A stretch of 64,000 nt of DNA from Sunxiuqinia sp963678245 (GTDB lineage: Bacteria; Bacteroidota; Bacteroidia; Bacteroidales; Prolixibacteraceae). Of the stretch, positions 18,102-27,473 are shown one piece after another. The notes under the pieces are model-generated. The model did not search any database. It saw only the letters and a list, made by a program, of their open reading frames with translations, and had not been told where the DNA came from. The stretch covers positions 3,360,388 through 3,424,387 of the forward strand of contig OZ223309.1 of the NCBI GenBank assembly GCA_965140765.1, read 5' to 3'. The translations under genes were made by a program, and so were the position numbers. Each line of letters starts with the position of its first letter. Positions within the stretch are counted from its first letter, which is position 1.

Positions 18102-19181
18102 TTAGTTTTTTCCAATGCAGTTCAAGTCTTCGAAAGCACTTTTCAATCGAGCAATTTCTGCTTCTTCGCCTTTACGAAGCCATACACGTGGATCGTAGTA
18201 CTTTTTGTTTGGCTTTTCGTCTCCTTCAGGATTACCAATTTGAGCTTGCAAGTATGGACGATTAGCAGCTTCGAATTCACGAACGCCATCCCAATATGCC
18301 CATTGTGTATCTGTATCGATATTCATTTTGATTACACCGTATGAAATAGCTTCACGGATTTCGGCATTTGATGAACCAGATCCGCCATGGAAAACAAAAT
18401 TCACAGGTTTTTCTCCCAAACCTAGTTTCTCAGAAATGTATTTTTGAGAAGCATCCAAAATAGCTGGTTTCAAAACAACATTACCTGGTTTGTAAACACC
18501 ATGTACATTACCAAACGAAGCAGCAATAGTAAAATTAGGTGAAACTTCGCTCAACTGCTCGTAAGCATAACAAACCTCTTCGGGCTGTGTGTAAAGCAAT
18601 GCATTATCAACATCAGAATTATCAACTCCATCCTCTTCACCACCGGTAATACCCAATTCAATTTCCAGAGTCATACCGATTTTGCTCATTCTTTTCAAAT
18701 ACTCTTTACAGATTGTGATGTTTTCTTCAAGAGGCTCTTCTGAAAGATCAAGCATGTGAGAAGAAAATAAAGGTTTGCCTGTTTCAGCAAAATGCTTTTC
18801 ACCGGCATCTAACAATCCATCAATCCAAGGAAGTAATTTTTTTGCAGCGTGGTCTGTGTGTAAAACAACTTTTACACCATAGGCTTCGGCCAACAAGTGA
18901 ATTGCTTTTGCTCCGGCAACAGCTCCAGCAATTGGTGCTGCTTGTCCTTCTAATTTTAAACCTTTACCGGCAAAAAATTGTGCGCCACCATTCGAGAATT
19001 GAATGATTACAGGAGAGTCAACAACTTTAGCAGCTTCCATCACTGCATTAATAGTACTTGAAGTAGTTACATTAACTGCAGGCATTGCAAATTGCTTTTC
19101 TTTTGCAACTTTAAATAAATATTGCAAGTCGTCTCCGGTTACTACACCTGGCTTGATGTTATCAAAAAGTTTTTCGCTCAT
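18102..19181 (-). CDS. fbaA: Fructose-bisphosphate aldolase, class II
   Basis: A zinc-dependent aldolase of 359 residues, class IIA length, which interconverts fructose 1,6-bisphosphate with glyceraldehyde 3-phosphate and dihydroxyacetone phosphate. The zinc and substrate motifs are present: VVLHTDHAAKKLLPW, the segment ELGITGGEEDGVDN, the FVFHGGSGSS phosphate loop and NIDTDTQWAYWDGV. It is monocistronic, with a promoter-like box at 19250-19257 and a strong terminator behind it. Confidence 0.97.
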   Translation of the reverse strand: MSEKLFDNIKPGVVTGDDLQYLFKVAKEKQFAMPAVNVTTSSTINAVMEAAKVVDSPVIIQFSNGGAQFFAGKGLKLEGQAAPIAGAVAGAKAIHLLAEAYGVKVVLHTDHAAKKLLPWIDGLLDAGEKHFAETGKPLFSSHMLDLSEEPLEENITICKEYLKRMSKIGMTLEIELGITGGEEDGVDNSDVDNALLYTQPEEVCYAYEQLSEVSPNFTIAASFGNVHGVYKPGNVVLKPAILDASQKYISEKLGLGEKPVNFVFHGGSGSSNAEIREAISYGVIKMNIDTDTQWAYWDGVREFEAANRPYLQAQIGNPEGDEKPNKKYYDPRVWLRKGEEAEIARLKSAFEDLNCIGKN

Positions 19182-19249
19182 AGCTATTATTTTATTAAAA
19201 AATTAAACGGGATAATTTCAATTTGAAATCTTAATTATTTGATCGGCTG

Positions 19250-19257
19250 CAAATTTA
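19250..19257 (-). promoter_or_regulatory. Promoter -7 box for fbaA
   Basis: The minus strand reads TAAATTTG, matching TAnnTTTG, 69 bases upstream of the aldolase ATG. No TTTG sits at the standard upstream spacing, so the match is partial. Confidence 0.4.
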
Positions 19258-19300
19258 AGAATAAAAAAACAAAAAACGGAGCAGCTATATTAATTGCAGG

Positions 19301-21637
19301 TTAAAACGGATAACCAATGGCGAAGGTCAGGTTAAAATGCTCAGCTGAGATTGGATAATTCCCAATAATGGAACGTTTACCTGCTTGCAAAGAAGGATCA
19401 CGAAGCTTCATTCCCAAGTCTAATCTGAAAATAAAATAGGTGAAGTCGAACCGAAGCCCCATTCCTGTTCCAACGGCAATTTGCTTATAGAAACTATCAA
19501 AATAAAACTGCGCTCCAGGGCGGTTGTCTTTTTTATTGATGGCCCAAATATTTCCGGCATCCAAAAAGAACGCACCTTCAATTCGCCAAACAAAACGATA
19601 ACGATATTCCAGATTGGCTTCCAGTTTAATATCTCCCGACTGGTTCGGGTAAGCATCGCTCGGTGCATCGTATGTTCCCGGGCCCAACGAACGAACCTGC
19701 CAAGCTCTGATTCCATTAGCTCCACCGGAGAAGTACTTTTTTTCAAAAGGTAACACATCAAAATTGCCGTAAGGCATAGCAACTCCTATAAATGCACGTC
19801 CAACAATGGCATTGTAATCATCAACCATGTGCCCATACCGATACTCAAAATCACCTTTCAGATATTGAGCATATCTTACTCCGAGCATTTCGTGATAGCT
19901 TGTTTCCACGCCGAAAATGGTATCTACTGAAGTTTCCTTAGTGCGATTTAACAGGTTCGAATAAGCAGAAAGCAAATTACCGGCAGATTCAAACGACCAT
20001 TTCATATAACTATAATCTGCCCTACGTTTTAGGTTTTGATTGTTATTTATCTGGGTATAATTGAGTGCTGAAATGAGGTGATCAGTAAAACTACTTTTAA
20101 TGTATAAATCTCTAATTTTTTTAATAAAATCATCATCAAACTCATAAAGGTTAACAAAATTGAAATCTAAAAGATTCAGAAAGTGAGACCGGATGGGCGA
20201 AGACTTCCAGTTGTAGCCATATTTCAAATTAGTAATGGTTCGGGTGTAGTCAGGACGGCGTTGGTAATTAAACCCCAGACTAAAAATTGTTTGAGGAACC
20301 TGATAGCTAAACAATCGTCCGCGTTTTATCGGATTTAAGAACTTAGGAAGTGTTAGCGATCCTTCCAAACCAAATTCCCTAGTGTTAAAGTCCAGGTTTC
20401 CGTCATCGCCAGAGCGTTGTTGTCTCTCAACCGCGCCCTTTAAATTTAGGTTAAATATCTCGGCACCCCGAAATAAATTACGGTGTTGGTAATTCAAATT
20501 TCCGGCTACTCCTAAATTTCCCGACGAGTTCGTACCTTCTAAGTCAACCGAAAAACCTTGCCGGGGTAGTGCTGTTAACTGAAAATTACTTTTCAATATG
20601 CCGACGGTATCACTCACAAGCGTATCAACCTCTTCGAAGCTAAGATTCACAACCCGAAACTGCCGAAGCTGAACCAACGAGCGATAGGTTTTTTCAACAT
20701 TAGACAGTGAGTAGTAAGGATCATCCTCAATTCGATTGATATTGTAAAAAAGGTCGGGCTTATGCTTCAGTTTATCGCGATATAAAAAAGTATAAGGTGG
20801 ATCAACTAAGGTATCCTGATACGTCGCTTCTTTTGAATCACCAATCGGCACCGGCACAAAGTCAGGAGTAATCAAATACGATTCGACCCGGTATTTTTTA
20901 TGTGGTTGAATCGAATCGACCTCATCTTCCAAATCGTTGTCGGCAATTTCAATAAGCAGATCTACCAACTTAGGGTTTCCTGTCAAACTCGTATCAGCCA
21001 GGTAAGTAATATAATTTTCTGAAAAATAGTAATAACCAAAGTTCTTTAAGTGGTTGGCAATGCGAGTCCGTTCGTTGTTCAACACATCAACATCAAAAAT
21101 ATTTCCTCCACCAATCAGCTGATCTGTCGTATCCCTTAAAATCAGGGACTCAATATTTTTATCCTGAATTTGATATGTGTAGTTTCGAATCCGGTAAGGA
21201 ATTCCCGGTTCAATGTGATAGGTAACGTTAACCTTTTGCTTTTTCCCTTTGTAACGAACACTCGAGCTAACTTCTGCATCGTAATACCCTTTATTCTTTA
21301 AGTAAAGCTTGAGTTGCTCTTTTGAACGTTCCATCATAAACTCGTCATAAATTACAGGAGTTTCGCCAATTCGTTTAAACCACCCTTCCCCTTTCTTTTC
21401 AGATGATAAATTGTATAAGCCAAGATGAAATTTTAGGAAACCCAATATTTTGAGGTTTTCCTTTTGACGAATCTGAGTCCGTAATTCTTCTTTATTGATT
21501 GACCGATTGTCTATTTCAACGTCAGTATCATTCAGTAAATACTTATCGTCGGGAACAAATTTAGTGGAAGAACAAGAAAAGAAAGAGACTGTAATCAACA
21601 GTTCAATCAAAAATAAAAACAATTTTTCCTTTCTCAT
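19301..21637 (-). CDS. TamL-like outer-membrane lipoprotein, BamA/TamA family
   Basis: A large outer-membrane protein starting MRKEKLFLFLIELLI and carrying a lipobox just before Cys, giving SCSSTKFVPDDKYL as the mature N terminus. Repeated POTRA-like segments follow (for example KIDDxxxY-style repeats around PYRIRNYTYQI), then a C-terminal beta-barrel of the D15 surface-antigen type with GGANGIRAWQVRSLGPG. In Bacteroidota such lipid-anchored TamA homologues are called TamL and act in outer-membrane assembly. An upstream ATG at 21691 would add 18 residues in front of the signal peptide; 21637 is the better start. A TamB partner is not in the window. Confidence 0.82.
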   Translation of the reverse strand: MRKEKLFLFLIELLITVSFFSCSSTKFVPDDKYLLNDTDVEIDNRSINKEELRTQIRQKENLKILGFLKFHLGLYNLSSEKKGEGWFKRIGETPVIYDEFMMERSKEQLKLYLKNKGYYDAEVSSSVRYKGKKQKVNVTYHIEPGIPYRIRNYTYQIQDKNIESLILRDTTDQLIGGGNIFDVDVLNNERTRIANHLKNFGYYYFSENYITYLADTSLTGNPKLVDLLIEIADNDLEDEVDSIQPHKKYRVESYLITPDFVPVPIGDSKEATYQDTLVDPPYTFLYRDKLKHKPDLFYNINRIEDDPYYSLSNVEKTYRSLVQLRQFRVVNLSFEEVDTLVSDTVGILKSNFQLTALPRQGFSVDLEGTNSSGNLGVAGNLNYQHRNLFRGAEIFNLNLKGAVERQQRSGDDGNLDFNTREFGLEGSLTLPKFLNPIKRGRLFSYQVPQTIFSLGFNYQRRPDYTRTITNLKYGYNWKSSPIRSHFLNLLDFNFVNLYEFDDDFIKKIRDLYIKSSFTDHLISALNYTQINNNQNLKRRADYSYMKWSFESAGNLLSAYSNLLNRTKETSVDTIFGVETSYHEMLGVRYAQYLKGDFEYRYGHMVDDYNAIVGRAFIGVAMPYGNFDVLPFEKKYFSGGANGIRAWQVRSLGPGTYDAPSDAYPNQSGDIKLEANLEYRYRFVWRIEGAFFLDAGNIWAINKKDNRPGAQFYFDSFYKQIAVGTGMGLRFDFTYFIFRLDLGMKLRDPSLQAGKRSIIGNYPISAEHFNLTFAIGYPF

Positions 21638-21824
21638 TTTTCCATCTAAGTAGTGCGAATAATTTAGTGTCATGCTTCGAGTCTTTAACAATTTGTGATA
21701 GAAGCGAAACCGAAAATACCAAATAGGTCCGTGACCTTAACGCAGTTTACACAAAAATAAACACTATCGAACGCAAACAAATCGATTAGGCTTTTTTATT
21801 TTTACAAAATGTTTGCCAATCGCG

Positions 21825-22595
21825 ATGCTAAGTAAAAATAAAATAAAATTCATCCACTCGCTCAACCGAAAAAGAACGAGAGAAAACAAAAAGTTATTTC
21901 TCGTTGAAGGAAATAAATTGGTTCTGGAAGCCATTACTTCCAAGCTACCTCTAAAACTATTGGTTGCTACCAGTGATTTTTATGAGCTGAACGAGCTTGA
22001 CTGCAACATAGCGGAGGAAGTCGTTGAATGCTCAGCAGAGGAACTTAAGAAGACCAGTATGCTTCAAACTCCTCAGCAAGCAATGGCCGTCGTACACATG
22101 CCAAACAATGTCTTGCATCTAGATCAACTTACAAACCAGCTTTCTGTTGCTCTCGACTTTGTTCAGGATCCTGGCAATCTAGGAACCATTATCCGAATAG
22201 CAGATTGGTTTGGGATTGAACACCTCCTCTGCTCTACAGATACGGTAGATTGCTACAATCCCAAAGTTATTCAGGCAAGTATGGGTGCCATTCTTCGTGT
22301 TAAGATTCATTACCTCAATTTGGAAGCAATACTTGACAATGCACGCAACTCTCAACTGCCGGTTTATGGCACTTTTTTGGAAGGTAAAAACATCTACCAA
22401 TCAACGCTCTCGTCCAATGGGATTTTGGTTATGGGAAACGAAGGAAATGGAATCTCACCCGCGATTTCCGATAAGATTAAACACAAAATTCATATACCTT
22501 CGTTTGCAATTGGTGGCTACGGATCGGAGTCGCTAAATGTGGCTACGGCTGCTGCAATTTGTTGTTCGGAGTTTAGAAGAAGAACTAGTGATTGA
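21825..22595 (+). CDS. RNA 2'-O-methyltransferase, SpoU/TrmH (RlmB-like) family
   Basis: A 256-residue SPOUT methyltransferase. An N-terminal substrate-binding domain (about 1-90) is followed by the knotted catalytic domain with the three SpoU motifs: DFVQDPGNLGTIIRIADWFG, ILVMGNEGNGIS, and IPSFAIGGYGSESLNVATAA. It methylates a ribose in rRNA or tRNA; the exact target is not clear. The ATG at 21825 gives the usual start (MLSKNKIKFIHSL). It is divergent from the TamL-like gene, a pairing seen in other Bacteroidota. Confidence 0.92.
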   Translation: MLSKNKIKFIHSLNRKRTRENKKLFLVEGNKLVLEAITSKLPLKLLVATSDFYELNELDCNIAEEVVECSAEELKKTSMLQTPQQAMAVVHMPNNVLHLDQLTNQLSVALDFVQDPGNLGTIIRIADWFGIEHLLCSTDTVDCYNPKVIQASMGAILRVKIHYLNLEAILDNARNSQLPVYGTFLEGKNIYQSTLSSNGILVMGNEGNGISPAISDKIKHKIHIPSFAIGGYGSESLNVATAAAICCSEFRRRTSD

Positions 22596-23040
22596 CCAAC
22601 GATTTTTTCAACTCTGCCAATTTTTCAAGAAAAGGTAGAATGGGGCGTTGGACAACGCTGTCTTCTGATGAAGTTCCATACCGAATTTCATGTACTTCTG
22701 TACCCAAGCGTACCCTTACAATAGTCACACCCATCGACACAAACATTGCAAGTATTGATGTCAATGGATGAAAAGTCATTGAAATCAAACGTTTGAATCA
22801 ATTCATTCCAGCTATCGGCGAGTTGATATTTTCGGAAGTACATGGGTTATAATCTTCATAGTAAAAAGCGTCTTCAATCACAACAAGCGAATCGGCACCC
22901 GCACACCACCCACAAACAAAACCAGTGGTTATTTGTACATCACCGTACCAATAATCAATCTCGTATCCACGTTCATCTTTATTGCAAGAAACAACTACAA
23001 ATCCAACCAAAATAGAAAGTGTGATTAACTTTTTCATCAA
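22585..23040 (-). pseudogene. Small lipoprotein gene broken by two frameshifts
   Basis: The first part (23040 down to about 22845) encodes a signal peptide with lipobox (VGFVVVSC) and the segment CGWCAGADSLVVIEDAFYY. The reading then continues in another frame as FRKYQLADSWNELIQTFDF, then NTCNVCVDGCD, and after a second shift near 22722 returns to the first frame with VHEIRYGTSSEDSVVQRPIL to the stop at 22585. Joined, these pieces make one plausible lipoprotein of about 150 residues with a cysteine-rich centre. Read strictly, the gene stops early at 22798. Either the gene is decaying or the assembly has two compensating indels. Its 3' end overlaps the methyltransferase gene by 11 bases. Function is unknown. 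Confidence 0.65.
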
Positions 23041-23107
23041 ACTGAAATTTAGGTATATTCATCAGGTAGATCAAACTTTCAATCAACTGGTTGTGTCCTT
23101 GAATAAA

Positions 23108-24691
23108 TTAGAATACCATTTTTGCCACAGCTTCCGCACACCGCTCCCCGTCAATAGCTGACGAAGCAATACCTCCGGCATATCCGGCACCTTCACCACA
23201 TGGAAACAATCCTTTAATGCGGATGTGTTGCAAATTATTTTCATTTCGGGGAATGCGAACCGGAGAGGACGTGCGCGACTCAACGCCAACTGCCGTAGCT
23301 TCTTTTGAAAGAAAACCTTTTGCTTTTTGATCAATTTGTTGGATGCCTTCGCTCAAGCGGCTGGCAATACGCTTCGGCAACTTATCGTGCAAAGCAGAGG
23401 CAATTAATCCCGGACGATAGGATGATTCCGGCAAGTCGCTTGATTTTTTGCCTGCAACAAAATCAGTTAATCGTTGAGCCGGGGCAAATTGAGTATTTCC
23501 ATTAATCATGAAACAAAGCTTTTCTATTTGCTTCTGAAATTCCAATCCGGCAAAAACCCCATGGTGCTGATATTCGCGTAAATCTTCTGGTCGAACTTCA
23601 ACCACTAAACCAGAATTGGCAAAAGGTGAATTTCGTTTGGACGCCGACATGCCGTTAACAACCAATTCCCCCGGAGCTGTCGCTGCTGGAACGATGAAAC
23701 CGCCCGGGCACATGCAAAATGAGTAAACACCCCGATCCTTCACCTGCTCAACAAACGAATAAGTTGCAGCCGGCAAAAATGGTCCTCTCTGGGCTTGGTG
23801 ATATTGAATAGTGTCAATCAATGCCTGTGGATGCTCCACGCGAACGCCCATCGCAAAAGTCTTTGCTTCCAGATTTATCCCTTTACGGTTCAGCAACTCA
23901 TAAATATCGCGAGCAGAGTGACCTGTTGCCAAAATCAACGCATTAAAATCATAAGACTCGCCATTGTCCAATTTCAGACCTGTACACCGATCACCTTTCA
24001 AATTGATGTCGGTTACCCGACTATTAAAATGAATTTCTCCTCCCGATGCGATAATTTGCTTCCGAATTCCACGTATCACGACAGGAAGCTTATCGGTACC
24101 GACATGCGGATGAGCATCAATTAAAATTTCCGTATCAGCACCAAACTGAACCAAAACCTCCAGCACCTTCTGCACACTTCCGCGCTTTTTTGACCGCGTA
24201 TAGAGTTTCCCATCCGAAAAAGTACCGGCTCCTCCCTCACCAAATCCGTAATTGGAGTCGGGGTCAATGATATGCTCCCGGTGAATCAGCGCGATATCAC
24301 GTTTTCGGTCGCTTACATTTTTTCCTCGTTCAAAAACGATGGGTTTCAGGCCCATTTCGATTAAACGCAAGGCAGCAAATAAACCGGCCGGTCCGGCACC
24401 TACGATGCCAATGGCTTGTTTATGCTCAACATTTTGATAGTTGTAGCTTACGGAAGAAACTTCAGGCTCTTCACCCAAATAAACAGTCACACCCAAATTA
24501 ATTCGGATCTGTCGTTGTCTGGCATCAATGGATCGCCGACGAACAACAATGGAAGTGATATCGCTATCGGATACACCCAATTTCTGAGAAATTATAGGAC
24601 AATAAAATTGCTCATCCGATGCCTGTTTGGGGGTCAGTGATATATTGAGATCTTTTTTCACGTGTTTATACTCATTTATTTTTTGCAACAC
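23108..24691 (-). CDS. FAD-dependent protein of the COG2509 type
   Basis: A 527-residue predicted flavoprotein. A short N-terminal domain (about 1-90) precedes a Rossmann motif IGIVGAGPAGLFAALRL and the FAD-contacting FERGKNVSDRKRDI region. The stretch YGFGEGGAGTFSDGKLYTR and the C-terminal FPCGEGAGYAGGI are typical of the large family of uncharacterised FAD-dependent dehydrogenases (COG2509). Substrate and partner are not known. The reading frame begins at a GTG; no ATG is available near the expected N terminus. It is in line with the frameshifted lipoprotein downstream and porT upstream. Confidence 0.85.
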   Translation of the reverse strand: MLQKINEYKHVKKDLNISLTPKQASDEQFYCPIISQKLGVSDSDITSIVVRRRSIDARQRQIRINLGVTVYLGEEPEVSSVSYNYQNVEHKQAIGIVGAGPAGLFAALRLIEMGLKPIVFERGKNVSDRKRDIALIHREHIIDPDSNYGFGEGGAGTFSDGKLYTRSKKRGSVQKVLEVLVQFGADTEILIDAHPHVGTDKLPVVIRGIRKQIIASGGEIHFNSRVTDINLKGDRCTGLKLDNGESYDFNALILATGHSARDIYELLNRKGINLEAKTFAMGVRVEHPQALIDTIQYHQAQRGPFLPAATYSFVEQVKDRGVYSFCMCPGGFIVPAATAPGELVVNGMSASKRNSPFANSGLVVEVRPEDLREYQHHGVFAGLEFQKQIEKLCFMINGNTQFAPAQRLTDFVAGKKSSDLPESSYRPGLIASALHDKLPKRIASRLSEGIQQIDQKAKGFLSKEATAVGVESRTSSPVRIPRNENNLQHIRIKGLFPCGEGAGYAGGIASSAIDGERCAEAVAKMVF

Positions 24692-24753
24692 ATGGAACTC
24701 GTTTTAAATATTCATGCTTCAGTGTGTGAATATTTTCAAAGGCTTGTTTCAAC

Positions 24754-25524
24754 TTATTCGAAATGGAAGCTTAACGTGAATACGTTCGAACTCAGCTTTT
24801 CTATTGCTGACGTATAATACTGACGCTGCGTTTCATCGGGTCCACTATTCAATATGTTTCCGACTCCCAAACTCACTTTCAGCTCAGTTGACAAACGGAA
24901 AAAGCGCAAATAACTATCCCAGCCAATTCCGGCTTCAAGATAAAAACCGCCTCTTTTAACCCGTACTAAATCTTCAACCCCGGTTTTCGAAATATCTACT
25001 CTGAAAGCCGGCCCGGCAATCAGGTAAGGGCGCTGATTATTCAATCGGCTTGATTTGTATTTCACTAATAATGGCAAATCGATGTAAGTTGATTTAATTG
25101 AATAATACTCCTGCCGAGCAGAGCTTGGGGCATTGATATCGTATATTGGAACATTGTATACCAAGCGACGTTCTCCGAATGACAGACCGGGCAAAAAACG
25201 CAAATCAAAGTACTCTCCCAAGCGCAGGCTGGTTACAATTCCAACAGTCAGCCCAGGAACCTGCTCAGCAATATCAGCATGAACTGTATCGCCATAGCTA
25301 ATTTCATTTCCGTCGATGTTGTTCCATTGCTTTGGCACAAAATCAGGGTTTTCGCCAATTGGCCGAAAATGTTGAAACCGAAAATCCAAGGTATTAATTG
25401 CAATGGTAAACCCAAAGTGCAATTGCTTCTCATCAAAGGTTGTCAGGTTCTTCACCCGTTGAATTTGAGCGAATGAATTAATCGCCAAATAAAGAAGCGC
25501 TATGCTAATGAAGAGTTTTTTCAC
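24754..25524 (-). CDS. porT: Type IX secretion system protein PorT
   Basis: A 256-residue outer-membrane protein with a signal peptide ending in NSFAQ, followed by beta-strand-rich sequence ending in aromatic-rich FTLSFHFE. PorT/SprT is a required part of the type IX secretion machinery that exports proteins with C-terminal sorting domains in Bacteroidota. The position next to a menG/ubiE methyltransferase gene is the usual one for porT. A candidate cargo protein is in this window at 32606-38908. Confidence 0.83.
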   Translation of the reverse strand: MKKLFISIALLYLAINSFAQIQRVKNLTTFDEKQLHFGFTIAINTLDFRFQHFRPIGENPDFVPKQWNNIDGNEISYGDTVHADIAEQVPGLTVGIVTSLRLGEYFDLRFLPGLSFGERRLVYNVPIYDINAPSSARQEYYSIKSTYIDLPLLVKYKSSRLNNQRPYLIAGPAFRVDISKTGVEDLVRVKRGGFYLEAGIGWDSYLRFFRLSTELKVSLGVGNILNSGPDETQRQYYTSAIEKLSSNVFTLSFHFE

Positions 25525-25607
25525 TGATTCTGATGAATTTATTGTCCTAAATCAAAAACCATCTAATTCTCAAAATATTGCCCATTTCAGGATGCGAATC
25601 ATCACAT

Positions 25608-26330
25608 TTATTTTTGAGCGACGTATATTGTTGCAATTCCCATGGTCAATCTTCGTTGCCGAACCTCGCGAAAACCGGTATCCGACAATATATTCAACAT
25701 ATCCTGATCATCAGGAAAAGCCATCACCGATTCGGGCAAATACGTATAAGCTGAAGAATCTTTGGAAACCAGTCCACCGACAAACGGCAAAATATGGAAG
25801 AAATAAAACTTATACAACTGTTTAAACGGGAAATATTTGGGTTTTGAAAACTCCAGAATAATGGCGACCCCATCATGATGGAGCACCCGATAAAACTCGT
25901 CCAATCCACTCTGTAAGGTTTCAAAGTTACGAACCCCAAAAGCTACTGTGATGGCATCTATCGAATCATCTTCAAAAGGCATACTTTCCGAATCACCTTT
26001 CTGAAAGCGAATGAGAGAATCCAGTCCTAACTTTTTAACCTTTTCCTCTCCTACCCGGATCATTTCACCAGATAGATCGTAGCCAATAATCTCATCAACG
26101 TCCAATTTGGAGGTAGCGATGGCGAAATCACCAGTGCCTGTAGCTACATCTAAAACCCGCTTTGGATGATATTCACGGAGAATTTTAACGGCCTTTTTAC
26201 GCCATAACCGATCGATTCCCAGACTTAAAAAATGATTTAAAAAATCGTATTTTGCCGCGATATTGTCGAACATCTGCTCGACCTGTTGCTTTTTATTTTT
26301 ATCAGAATTTTGATAGGGAGCTACTGTCAT
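25608..26330 (-). CDS. menG: Demethylmenaquinone methyltransferase
   Basis: A 240-residue class I SAM-dependent methyltransferase of the UbiE/MenG family, the last step of menaquinone synthesis. The SAM-binding motif RVLDVATGTGDFAIATSKL, the UbiE signature region KYDFLNHFLSLGIDRLWR and the AFGVRNFETLQSGLDEFYRV motif are intact. Its ATG overlaps the stop of the upstream AIR-synthase-like gene by four bases, so they are translationally coupled. Bacteroidota respire mainly with menaquinone, which fits MenG rather than UbiE. Confidence 0.95.
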   Translation of the reverse strand: MTVAPYQNSDKNKKQQVEQMFDNIAAKYDFLNHFLSLGIDRLWRKKAVKILREYHPKRVLDVATGTGDFAIATSKLDVDEIIGYDLSGEMIRVGEEKVKKLGLDSLIRFQKGDSESMPFEDDSIDAITVAFGVRNFETLQSGLDEFYRVLHHDGVAIILEFSKPKYFPFKQLYKFYFFHILPFVGGLVSKDSSAYTYLPESVMAFPDDQDMLNILSDTGFREVRQRRLTMGIATIYVAQK

Positions 26331-27367
26331 TTAGCTTGTGGTATCATTTTATCAATATAACCCAACGACTCATCATCAATACGAATTTCACCTTTAGTAA
26401 CATGCCCAAGTGTAAAAAACGGCAATTTCGTAGTTTGCATAAAGTCGACGAAATCATCTTCACTCTCCTGAGGAACACCAACAATTAAACGTCCCATTGA
26501 TTCACCAAACAAAAAGGCATCGGTTCTAATCTCGGCATCGGTTGTAATATCAAATCCAAGTCCGGCTGGCATTCCGGCTCTCATCAAGGAAAAGAAAAGT
26601 CCACCTTTTCCGACAGGGCTGGCAGAGGTTATTAGTTGTTTTGAAATTAACCCCTTCATCGCTTCTTGTAAACGAACTTCTACATCAATATTAAACTGAG
26701 GAAGTGGTGAATCATATACTTCGTGGTAAAACTCAAGATATTCTGATGAATTGATATCATCGTAAGATTTTCCGATTACAAAAATATTGTTCCCCTTATT
26801 CTTCAGGTTATGCGTAATCACTTTGTCTTTATCCTCCACACTACCCATCATACTAATAATGATTGTGGGTGTTAAATCACCATGTCCGGTAAAATAGTCG
26901 AACCTGATTTTGCGATCGGCAACTTTTATATTGAATTTTTGACAGGCATTTTCCAAGCCCTGTTTTGCACCCGAAGCAATAAACTGCCCATTCGGATGAG
27001 CAATATTAATGTGGTACAAAAAAGCACTCACCGCTTCCGGCTTCACTCCGTAACAAGCCATTCTTCGAGCCGCTCGACTAATCAAAATTTCAATCGCTTT
27101 TTGAGGGTCAGTGGCTAAATGATGGTGAAAGGCATGCGTTGTCATGGCCATCATCTGTCCATTGTCAGCAGTAAAAATACCAGTTTCATCCGAATCTCCA
27201 TTGGCCACATTTTCAAGCTCCAATCCTTCCTCACTAAAATCATTAAAGTAGTTAACCGGGGCCAGGTTTGGATTGACCATTAGGTTAAAAACAATTTCAT
27301 TAATATCTTTGGGCTCTTCAATCTGATCAATAGAGAACACCTCTTGGTTTTCAACTGTTTCAGCCAT
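26327..27367 (-). CDS. AIR synthase-related protein, PurM/PurL-like
   Basis: A 346-residue protein resembling one half of the AIR-synthase superfamily. The C-terminal part reads SPVGKGGLFFSLMRAGMPAG and DAFLFGESMGRLIVGVP, close to the second AIRS domain of PurL (formylglycinamidine ribonucleotide synthase). A complete PurL is far longer and also needs a glutaminase part, so this stand-alone unit cannot be a whole PurL. No other purine genes sit beside it; purA is 20 kb away. It precedes and overlaps menG. Its substrate is unknown. Confidence 0.72.
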   Translation of the reverse strand: MAETVENQEVFSIDQIEEPKDINEIVFNLMVNPNLAPVNYFNDFSEEGLELENVANGDSDETGIFTADNGQMMAMTTHAFHHHLATDPQKAIEILISRAARRMACYGVKPEAVSAFLYHINIAHPNGQFIASGAKQGLENACQKFNIKVADRKIRFDYFTGHGDLTPTIIISMMGSVEDKDKVITHNLKNKGNNIFVIGKSYDDINSSEYLEFYHEVYDSPLPQFNIDVEVRLQEAMKGLISKQLITSASPVGKGGLFFSLMRAGMPAGLGFDITTDAEIRTDAFLFGESMGRLIVGVPQESEDDFVDFMQTTKLPFFTLGHVTKGEIRIDDESLGYIDKMIPQAK

Positions 27368-27473
27368 AACTTTTAATTCTTTACTTCTTATAAGAAAACA
27401 AAAATAGTCAAGTAGTTGATTTTTTCATAAAAAAAAGGGAATTTTAATTTCTCTGAAAAGACAGAAAAATACC

